This document shows, in pieces, positions 1-4,979 of a DNA stretch of 7,692 bases; position 1 is the stretch's first letter, and each line of letters starts with the position of its first letter. The stretch lies in NCBI GenBank assembly GCA_016839905.1, contig JAEOTJ010000098.1, forward strand, positions 1-7,692, given 5' to 3'. The notes under the pieces are model-generated. The model made no database searches. It saw only the letters and a program-made list of their open reading frames with translations, and had not been told where the DNA came from. Position numbers and translations under genes: made by a program. The stretch is from Promethearchaeota archaeon (lineage in GTDB: Archaea; Asgardarchaeota; Lokiarchaeia; Sigynarchaeales; SOKP01).

Positions 1-354
1 AAGCGAAAAATAACCTTAGGGAGGAGAAACAATCAAAATTTCGTTCAATTACCCTTTTACAAGTTGATCCATCAACTCAAGTACAAGGCAGAATTAGTTG
101 GCATTTCCGTGTCACTAGAACAAGAATCATTTACTTCCAAGTGTAGTTTTTTGGATGGGGAGTCCATTATCAAGCACGAGCGATATATGGGAAGGCGCGT
201 GAGCAGGGGACTCTTCAAGTCCAAGAAGGGCATTTTAATTAATGCGGACGTGAATGCAGGCTATAATATCATTAGAAAAGCACTCCCGAATGCCATTTCG
301 GCTGACGGGATAGAGGGTGTAGGGTTTCACCCATATTCCATTGCCATTTCATGA
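1..354 (+). CDS. tnpB: TnpB/OrfB-type transposon nuclease, C-terminal part (5' end outside window)
   Basis: The frame is open from the first base and gives 117 residues before the TGA at 352-354, so this is the C-terminal third of an IS200/IS605-family TnpB (RNA-guided nuclease encoded by the transposon). The run KLIHQLKYKAELVGI, then ESFTSKCSF, then INADVNAGYNI, is the typical end of the RuvC fold. The Asp in NADVNAGYNI (codon 247-249) matches the third RuvC catalytic Asp. The zinc ribbon is degenerate: only one Cys (TSKC) remains of the usual two CxxC pairs, and the segment between has the HERYMGRRVSRGLF form seen in a known zinc-poor subgroup. The first two catalytic acids and the N-terminus lie off the window, so intactness cannot be judged. 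A TTG at 64 is an internal Leu codon, not a start. No insertion-sequence left end is visible. Confidence 0.9.
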   Translation, partial: KRKITLGRRNNQNFVQLPFYKLIHQLKYKAELVGISVSLEQESFTSKCSFLDGESIIKHERYMGRRVSRGLFKSKKGILINADVNAGYNIIRKALPNAISADGIEGVGFHPYSIAIS

Positions 355-380
355 GTAAACTGGATTATGGAATAAAATTT

Positions 381-399
381 ATTTACTAAGAAGGTAAAT
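381..399 (+). repeat. Small stem-loop just after tnpB, possible transposon right-end element
   Basis: ATTTAC (381-386) and GTAAAT (394-399) are perfect 6-bp inverted repeats around a 7-nt loop, 27 nt after the tnpB stop. IS200/IS605 right ends carry subterminal hairpins, and the TnpB guide RNA is made from the 3' end of tnpB and the adjacent right end. This stem is short and AT-rich, so the link is only suggestive. Confidence 0.25.
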
Positions 400-422
400 T
401 AAAAATAACCTGAAGCATTATT

Positions 423-436
423 AAATAAATAATATT
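423..436 (+). promoter_or_regulatory. Possible TATA-like promoter of the UPF0200 gene
   Basis: An AT-only stretch (AAATAAATAATATT) lies 22-35 nt upstream of the ATG at 458, where an archaeal TATA box would sit for a leaderless or near-leaderless transcript. No Shine-Dalgarno precedes the ATG, which fits. The whole gap is AT-rich, so the box is not distinctive. Confidence 0.3.
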
Positions 437-457
437 AATCATACTAAAATTTATTAA

Positions 458-1000
458 ATGAAAGTTATAGGATTTTGTGGCCTTCCAGGTTCTGGAAAAT
501 CTACTGCAATTGAAGCCATAATTGACCTGGGTATTATCATTACTATGGGGGATGTAATCCGAAATGAGGCAAAAAAAAGAAATGTTGATCTAATTGATGA
601 GAACTTAGGAATGATTGCTAAAGAATTAAGAGAAAGAGGGGGGCCTAAAATTATTGCTGATAAATGTGTTGAATTAATCAATGGATTAGACAGCGAAGTT
701 ATTTTTATAGATGGCTTGAGATCAATTTCAGAAGTAGATGAATTCAAAAAATTCTGGAAATTTCCAATAGTTGCAATTGATACAGAAGATAAAATAAGGT
801 TTAAATTACTTTATGAAAGAGGAAGGGATGATGATCCTAAAAATAAACAAGAATTTAAGGAAAGAGATGAGCGAGAGAGGGGTTTTGGAATAAGAAAAGT
901 CATAAATATTGCAGATTATAAAATTAAAAATAATTTAGATATTAAAGAGCTACAAAAAAAGACAAGAGAAATCATATTAGATATTATTAAAAAATATTAA
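458..1000 (+). CDS. UPF0200 family P-loop nucleotide kinase-like protein (dephospho-CoA-kinase-like)
   Basis: This 180-aa soluble protein belongs to the archaeal UPF0200 group, P-loop NTPases resembling dephospho-CoA kinase and adenylate kinase. The exact substrate of the family is not known to me. The Walker A loop is GLPGSGKST (residues 8-16). MGDVIRNEAKKR (30-41) matches the nucleotide-monophosphate binding region, IDGLRS (84-89) a Walker-B-like strand, and RGRDDD (121-126) plus RDERE (136-140) the Arg-rich lid. It ends in the conserved ADY (152-154) and a terminal helix. Length is normal for the family. The ATG at 458 places the P-loop eight residues in, as usual, and has no Shine-Dalgarno. 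The gene stands alone after a tnpB fragment. Its last 92 codons are part of a direct repeat with the broken copy at 1937-2232, and this copy is intact. A 97-codon antisense frame inside it is a shadow. Confidence 0.88.
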   Translation: MKVIGFCGLPGSGKSTAIEAIIDLGIIITMGDVIRNEAKKRNVDLIDENLGMIAKELRERGGPKIIADKCVELINGLDSEVIFIDGLRSISEVDEFKKFWKFPIVAIDTEDKIRFKLLYERGRDDDPKNKQEFKERDERERGFGIRKVINIADYKIKNNLDIKELQKKTREIILDIIKKY

Positions 1001-1016
1001 AGTTATTATTTTAAAT
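721..1016. repeat. Direct repeat copy 1 (296 bp), 3' half of the UPF0200 gene plus 16 bp
   Basis: Aligned by eye to 1937-2232 at a constant offset of 1216 with no gaps: 284 of 296 bases match (about 96%). It covers codons 89-180, the stop and 16 downstream bases. The last 11 bases also match the 3' end of prs, as found next to copy 2. The two copies bracket the toxin-antitoxin pair. Confidence 0.95.
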
Positions 1017-1027
1017 GATACTTCGAA

Positions 1028-1479
1028 TTATTCTTTTAAAGCCCATTTCATAAGCTCATCAGATATGTAGATGTCTTCTTGAAGTAAATTTAATAGGGAT
1101 AAGTAATCTTTTTTTGTTTTAATAATCCCCTTTTTATAGAGTGCTTTTAATAATCCTATGGATCCTGTAATAGAAATCCCTAATTTCTTTGCATATTGGC
1201 GTAGAGGTTTATCATCAGTGACAATAGGGAAGTGATGTTCTAAGCCTAACCTTATTAAACTCAGATCTGCTAAGCTTAAAGAAACAGGGATTTCTTTTAA
1301 AACTGTTTTTTAGTAGGCTCTAAAATCTTAATCCAATCAGTAAATTCTTTTTGCCATCGTATTGTATATTCATTCAAAACTTCTTTCGAGGTTACAGCTG
1401 AGGAAAGTAGTTTTTCCAAGTGAGAAAGAAGATTTAATCGTTTGAAAGCACTTAACACGCTATTATCAAGGATTATCAT
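1028..1479 (-). pseudogene. DUF3368/COG2405-type PIN-domain toxin, disrupted by a one-base frameshift
   Basis: The minus strand encodes a PIN-fold RNase toxin in two frames. The first frame starts at the ATG at 1477-1479 and stops after 60 codons at 1297. The rest continues in the -1 frame from about 1300 to a TAA at 1028-1030. Restoring one base gives about 150 residues, the family's normal size. The N-terminal part starts MIILDNSVLSAF, with the first PIN Asp (D5) and an Glu in LNEY. The second part reads LKEIPVSLSLADLSLIRLGL, then IVTDDKPLRQYAKKLGI and TGSIGLLKALYKKGII, and ends EDIYISDELMKWALKE, which is the DUF3368 signature. The break lies near A6 and T4 homopolymers (plus 1295-1311). 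It may be a real mutation, a sequencing error, or recoding by slippage. The start overlaps the antitoxin end by 14 bp, so the genes are translationally linked. Confidence 0.85.
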
Positions 1480-1765
1480 ACTTTTGCTTGCCTGATGTTA
1501 ATTTCTCAACAACATCTAAATCATTTTGAGCTTCTTCTACTGAACTGGGCCCTCCAATATGCTTAAGATGACGTTTGTGAAATTCTGATAAGAACTCATC
1601 TACTTTCATATTTAAAAGATTTGCTGCCTTGGATTGAGTTATTTTACCCTCAGCATAGATTTCTAATATCCATATTAGAAGACTCTTCTCTTCTAAATTT
1701 CTAGAATTAAGACCAGTTAATTCCAATAGATCTGCGGGTAAATTTATTGTAATTTTCTCTACCAT
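1466..1765 (-). CDS. UPF0175 family antitoxin (COG2886) of a PIN-type toxin-antitoxin pair
   Basis: This 99-aa protein starts with a beta strand (EKITINLPADLLELTGL), followed by a helical region EEKSLLIWILEIYAEGKITQSKAANLLNMKVDEFLSEFHKR with the AEGKIT/QSKAANLL pattern of UPF0175. That family is a small DNA-binding antitoxin usually encoded just upstream of DUF3368 PIN toxins. The helix-turn-helix-like part is about residues 38-62. The tail (65-99) is polar and probably binds the toxin. It lies first in the pair and its last 14 bases overlap the toxin start. The ATG at 1763-1765 has no Shine-Dalgarno. Inverted repeats at 1816-1866 and 1886-1911 lie upstream and could be operators, since such antitoxins usually repress their own promoter. 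The reading frame is intact while the toxin is broken, a common state in decaying modules. Confidence 0.82.
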   Translation of the reverse strand: MVEKITINLPADLLELTGLNSRNLEEKSLLIWILEIYAEGKITQSKAANLLNMKVDEFLSEFHKRHLKHIGGPSSVEEAQNDLDVVEKLTSGKQKYDNP

Positions 1766-1815
1766 TTTTCTATATTATGAATAGTAATTCTACTTAAAAA
1801 ATTTAGTGAATGCCA

Positions 1816-1866
1816 TTTGAAAAATTTAAAGATAATTTGACAATGAAAAAAGAAAAATTTTTCAAA
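1816..1866. promoter_or_regulatory. 12-bp inverted repeats upstream of the antitoxin, candidate operator
   Basis: TTTGAAAAATTT (1816-1827) is repeated inverted as AAATTTTTCAAA (1855-1866). The second arm overlaps a perfect 12-bp palindrome GAAAAATTTTTC (1852-1863). They lie 51-101 nt upstream of the antitoxin ATG, where an autoregulated toxin-antitoxin promoter is expected. Low complexity lowers confidence. Confidence 0.35.
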
Positions 1867-1885
1867 ATTTTTTAATAGGAGTAAT

Positions 1886-1911
1886 CTGATTATAATAATT
1901 AATATTATCAG
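1886..1911. repeat. 26-bp imperfect palindrome between the antitoxin and the repeat copy
   Basis: The sequence runs from CTGAT to ATCAG and pairs at 11 of 13 positions per half, with no spacer. It lies 26 bp before the duplicated UPF0200 segment. It could be a regulatory dyad or an end of the inserted cassette. No matching dyad was seen at the other side (1017-1030). Confidence 0.35.
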
Positions 1912-1931
1912 GATAAACAATAATATTTGTT

Positions 1932-1960
1932 AATTCATCTATTTCAGAAGTAGATGAATT
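1932..1960. repeat. Perfect 10-bp inverted repeat spanning the duplication breakpoint
   Basis: AATTCATCTA (1932-1941) and TAGATGAATT (1951-1960) are exact reverse complements around a 9-nt loop. The right arm is native UPF0200 sequence (also at 735 in copy 1). Most of the left arm lies outside the homologous segment, which begins at about 1937-1941, so the dyad is unique to the junction. Confidence 0.7.
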
Positions 1961-2232
1961 TAGAAAATTCTGGAAATTTCCAATAGTTGCAATTGATACA
2001 GAAGATAAAATAAGGCTTAAATTACTTTAAGAAAGAGGAAGGGATGATGATCCTAAAAATAAACAAGAATTTAAGGAAAGAGATGAGCGAGAGAAGGATT
2101 TTGGAATAAGAAAAGTCATAAATAATGCAGATTATAGAATTAAAAATAATTTAGATATTAAAGAACTACAAAAAAAGACAAGAGAAATCATATTAGATAT
2201 TATTAAAAATTATTAAAGTAATTATTTTAAAT
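1937..2232 (+). pseudogene. Truncated, decaying copy of the UPF0200 gene 3' half (direct repeat copy 2)
   Basis: This is a gap-free copy of codons 89-180 of the gene at 458-1000, with its stop (2214-2216) and 16 downstream bases. It has no P-loop half and no start. Compared with the intact gene there are 12 substitutions: three synonymous, seven missense (K97R, F115L, R141K, G142D, I151N, K155R, K179N), one nonsense (Tyr119 TAT to TAA at 2028-2030) and one after the stop. The high share of amino-acid changes fits loss of selection after a fairly recent duplication. Its end runs into the last codons of prs, so this copy keeps the likely original UPF0200-prs junction, while the intact copy is now separated from prs by the toxin-antitoxin pair. 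Confidence 0.92.
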
Positions 2233-3124
2233 ACTCTGCTATTGCTTTAGCTAAGGATACTTTACTTGCTTCATTGTCAATTGAATCTGTTCCAATTATC
2301 TCATCTGCTCCAGCATTAAGTATTCGATATTTTGCATTTTGTAGCAATAAAGCGTGAGTCGCCACAGCATAAACTCTCTTGGCACCGCTTTCTTTAGATA
2401 GTCTAATTGCAGTAGCCATCGTGCCACCAGTTGCAATAATATCATCTGAAATCACGACATCCTTATCTTTAAGACTCAATTTCCCTGACATCGTTATTTC
2501 TCCCGTCTTAACATCCCGCTTTTTCTCAAAGAAATCAACTTGGACTCCTTCTCCAAAATGTTTAGCAAAAGCTTTTGATCTTTCTACAGCTCCTTTATCT
2601 GGTGATACAACAACGATATCCTTAGCACCTATGGATTTAATATAATCTGCTAGTGATTTCATGGAGTCTATATTTATTGCTTTACAGGATAATCCTTCTA
2701 AAACTTTTGGGGCATGAATATCCACGGCATAAAACTCATCAATTCCCATGGAATCAATTTGACTAACTATTAGATTGGCAAATTGAGATTCTCCTGGTCT
2801 AAAGATCTTATCTTGCCTTGCATATGCTAGATAAGGGACTATCAAGATAATTTGTGCTGCTTTCATGCGCTTTACAGCATCAATCATCATCATCATCTCA
2901 ATAAAACGAGAGTTTTGGTCTCCACTAGAACTAGGTCCTGTTGATTGAATAATTATAATCTCCTTGCCTTCTATTAGTGATTCATCTTGAATATTAATTC
3001 TTAGATAATTTTCTCCATCAGGAAAGGTTTTAAATTCAGTATTGACGCATTCTATACCTAATTCTTTAGCAATTCTTACTCCTAAAATTTGCGATGCTGG
3101 TCCTACAACTAATATCTTATCCAT
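2222..3124 (-). CDS. prs: Ribose-phosphate pyrophosphokinase (PRPP synthetase)
   Basis: This cytosolic enzyme makes 5-phosphoribosyl diphosphate from ribose 5-phosphate and ATP, the entry compound for purine, pyrimidine, histidine and NAD synthesis. From the ATG at 3122-3124 it has 300 residues, the usual archaeal length. Motifs are FPDGENYLRI (34-43), the catalytic loop PYLAYARQDK (97-106), the metal-binding VDIH (134-137), VSPDKGAVERSKAFA (173-187) and the PRPP-binding loop VVISDDIIATGGTM (223-236). All key residues are present. A GTG nine bases further upstream (3131-3133) is the alternative start. I chose the ATG because GTGA sits 5 nt before it as a weak ribosome-binding site and MDKILVVGPAS is the normal family start. 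It is the last gene of a minus-strand set, 48 bp after the fusion gene. Its 3' end touches the UPF0200 pseudogene. Confidence 0.96.
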   Translation of the reverse strand: MDKILVVGPASQILGVRIAKELGIECVNTEFKTFPDGENYLRINIQDESLIEGKEIIIIQSTGPSSSGDQNSRFIEMMMMIDAVKRMKAAQIILIVPYLAYARQDKIFRPGESQFANLIVSQIDSMGIDEFYAVDIHAPKVLEGLSCKAINIDSMKSLADYIKSIGAKDIVVVSPDKGAVERSKAFAKHFGEGVQVDFFEKKRDVKTGEITMSGKLSLKDKDVVISDDIIATGGTMATAIRLSKESGAKRVYAVATHALLLQNAKYRILNAGADEIIGTDSIDNEASKVSLAKAIAEYLK

Positions 3125-3172
3125 ATTATTCACTTTTTTTATAAATTTTAATATTTAATTATTAATTTCTTA

Positions 3173-4327
3173 TTATAAATTTTTTAAGAAATCAAGTGAG
3201 TTTTCAAAAATTTCGTCTCGATGTCCTCTAAATGAATGTCCTCCTGTTTCATAAATTATTGTATTTTCATCATTTAATCCAAGTTGTTCTTTTATTTGAT
3301 TTAAATTCTCAAATGGAATTACATCATCATCACGGCAATGTGAAATTAAGATTCGATTATTATTTAAAGGATCTCTTTTTAAAAAATATATTGGACTAAT
3401 TTTTTTGATGAGCTCTTCAAAAAATTTGATCTTTGTATAAGTATGATAGTCATTTCGAGTACATAGTGCGATTAGAATTTTTACTCGTTTATCTAGAAAA
3501 CCTTGTGTTAATATTATAGCACCACCAAGAGAACGACCAAATAGAGCAATTTTTTCACCTAAGATCCTATTCTCTTGAGTCCTCAAAACCCAAGAGACTA
3601 CTTGCTGAACATCACTAAATATTTTTTCTATTTGGTTAATTATATTTTTTTTCGTATGTTTAGCAGTTTCACCATGACCCCGATGATCATAAGCTAAAAC
3701 ATAATAACCTGCGTAGGCAAATTTTTCAGAAAAGAATTTTTCAAAACTACTTTTTTGATGAACTCCAAGGCCAGGTAAGTTAATAATAAATGGTGCTTTT
3801 AAAGGAGTATTTTTAGAAGAATATATTGTTCCTTTTAGATTTATATTATCTTCTTCTATAGGAATATCAATATCTTCTTTATAAACACTCTTACTAAACT
3901 TGTATTTTTCTATCACACGTCTTAAAGTTTTAATGGCTAAATCCGCGCAATGTTTCTCATCGGCCGGTAATCCATTTAATGCTCCATCTATTTCCTCTGG
4001 TTTTAACCTTTCAGCAAATTCTATTGATTTTCCTTCAATAAGAAGTGTTGTTTGGCATCCTGTTGCAACCATGCAACCACACCCATCTGTAATAAAATTT
4101 GCTTTCTCTATAATATCATTATCATTGATTTTTAAGAAAAATTGCATTGTTTCATTATTTTTACCTTGATAACTCTGAGAAATAGTTATTTTTTCATCTT
4201 CAAGTTTTCCCCAATTTTGAGGATCGTGAAATAAAGTTACGATTCTCTCGTTATGATCCTCAATTTCTTTTTTGATTATTTCCTTTTGAAGATTCTCCAC
4301 AAACTCATCAAAATAATCCTTTTTCAT
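3173..4327 (-). CDS. Fusion of an IscU/NifU-like domain with an alpha/beta hydrolase
   Basis: Numbering is from the ATG at 4325-4327 (384 aa); a TTG two codons upstream (4331-4333) is an alternative. Residues about 30-143 are IscU/NifU-like: HDPQNWGKLED, TMQFFLKI, then ITDGCGCMVATGCQTT (C83, C85, C91) and GLPADEKHCADLA (C127). In Fe-S scaffolds the first ligand Cys and the Asp sit in a CGD motif before the MxFFLKI strand. Here that place reads KNNE, so the first Cys is gone and Asp is Glu, while C83 and C127 match the other two ligands. Residues about 160-384 are an alpha/beta hydrolase: LPGLGVH near the oxyanion hole, DHRGHGET, nucleophile S266 in GRSLGG, an acid among D333-D335 and H364 in GGHSF, so its triad looks complete. 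No signal peptide is visible, so it is probably cytosolic. It lies between a 90-aa unknown gene and prs. The combined function is unknown. Confidence 0.85.
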   Translation of the reverse strand: MKKDYFDEFVENLQKEIIKKEIEDHNERIVTLFHDPQNWGKLEDEKITISQSYQGKNNETMQFFLKINDNDIIEKANFITDGCGCMVATGCQTTLLIEGKSIEFAERLKPEEIDGALNGLPADEKHCADLAIKTLRRVIEKYKFSKSVYKEDIDIPIEEDNINLKGTIYSSKNTPLKAPFIINLPGLGVHQKSSFEKFFSEKFAYAGYYVLAYDHRGHGETAKHTKKNIINQIEKIFSDVQQVVSWVLRTQENRILGEKIALFGRSLGGAIILTQGFLDKRVKILIALCTRNDYHTYTKIKFFEELIKKISPIYFLKRDPLNNNRILISHCRDDDVIPFENLNQIKEQLGLNDENTIIYETGGHSFRGHRDEIFENSLDFLKNL

Positions 4328-4352
4328 TTCCAAGGCTCTAATCGGGCTATTT

Positions 4353-4625
4353 TTACTCTTCTAAATGTTTTAATACATGCTTTACTAGACTAGAATGGTC
4401 TTCAGGTTTATCTTTATATTTTTTAACAATATCTACAATTTTCTTACTCAAATCCATGTGTTCTGTAATACAATTACTTCCCTTTAAGAAATCCTCACTA
4501 TGACGCATAGCTGCGGTATTCTCTGTGATTCTAATAAGCTCAGTTGCGATGACGCCATTAATATAAATAAGATCCGCCATCATTTTTTTGATAAATAATA
4601 ACAATGAAATCTGGTCTGCAGACAT
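4353..4625 (-). CDS. Small helical protein of unknown function, first gene of the prs gene set
   Basis: I do not recognise this 90-aa protein. It looks soluble and mainly helical, with a moderately hydrophobic N-terminal half (residues 5-32) and a charged C-terminal half rich in Lys, Glu and His. It has one Cys (C52) and His residues at H42, H55, H77, H83 and H87, which might bind a metal, but no known motif is visible. Its ATG (4623-4625) follows a TATA-like box by 32-38 nt. Its stop is 25 bp before the ATG of the fusion gene, so the two are very likely co-transcribed. This supports it being a real gene. An overlapping 83-codon frame at 4558-4809 is strongly hydrophobic and AT-driven and I take it as spurious. 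Confidence 0.65.
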   Translation of the reverse strand: MSADQISLLLFIKKMMADLIYINGVIATELIRITENTAAMRHSEDFLKGSNCITEHMDLSKKIVDIVKKYKDKPEDHSSLVKHVLKHLEE

Positions 4626-4979
4626 ATTTTAATAAAAGTACCTTGTAATAAAAAGAGATATAATTCGAAACAATTATAATTAAAGATAATAAAACTTTAT
4701 CTGTAATAACAAGAATCATAGTAATATAAAAAGTTATGCTATAAAGGGGGACTATGGAAGTCAAAATCCCACGGATTAATTGATAAAGTATTATGATAAT
4801 CAAAAGCAATTCAAATTATATCTAAAAATCCTTACCAATTACCATATGAGTAATCATATTTTAATTAAAAAAAACAATTTTTAGTTTTAACTCTTAACAA
4901 TAGCAGTTTTCTAAAAAATTTATTAATATTTAATACACATACTATAATAATAAATAGTAATTATTTAAGAAACAATCAA
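4626..4979. other. Divergent intergenic region of about 350 bp, very AT-rich
   Basis: No convincing gene, tRNA or repeat array was found here. It separates the minus-strand prs set from the plus-strand surface-protein gene and must hold both promoters. One small GC-richer patch near 4746-4770 contains a GACT/AGTC mini-hairpin (4750-4753 with 4759-4762), too short to call an RNA. A TTTATTAATATTTAAT tract at about 4919-4934 lies 46-61 nt before the ATG at 4980 and is the best TATA candidate for that gene. Confidence 0.6.
4657..4669 (-). promoter_or_regulatory. Candidate promoter of the prs gene set (TTCGAA plus TATA-like box)
   Basis: Read on the minus strand, TTCGAA (4664-4669) runs directly into TTATATC (4657-4663), 32-38 nt before the ATG at 4625. 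This spacing gives a leader of about 10 nt with an archaeal TATA box. A similar TTCGAA/TATA arrangement precedes the gene at 6939. Confidence 0.4.

Noticed and set aside
454..747. A 97-codon minus-strand frame opposite the UPF0200 gene
   Set aside because: It lies opposite the highly conserved P-loop region, whose family assignment is clear.
721..2232. The two repeat copies considered as a CRISPR or a transposon's terminal repeats
   Set aside because: There are only two long copies made of coding sequence, with no spacers, transposase or target duplication seen.
2379..2645. An 88-codon plus-strand frame inside prs
   Set aside because: It is antisense to the PRPP-binding part of prs, with no family resemblance or start signal.
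3900..4169. An 89-codon plus-strand frame inside the fusion gene
   Set aside because: It is the antisense shadow of the IscU-like region and has no recognisable motif.
4746..4770. GC-richer patch with GACT/AGTC pairing, considered as a small RNA or tRNA remnant
   Set aside because: The stem is only 4 bp, with no tRNA arms and no clear second helix.
4558..4809. An 83-codon minus-strand frame rich in Ile, Leu and Tyr overlapping the start of the 90-aa gene
   Set aside because: It overlaps a better-placed gene in another frame, covers the likely promoter, and its hydrophobicity follows from AT-rich DNA.
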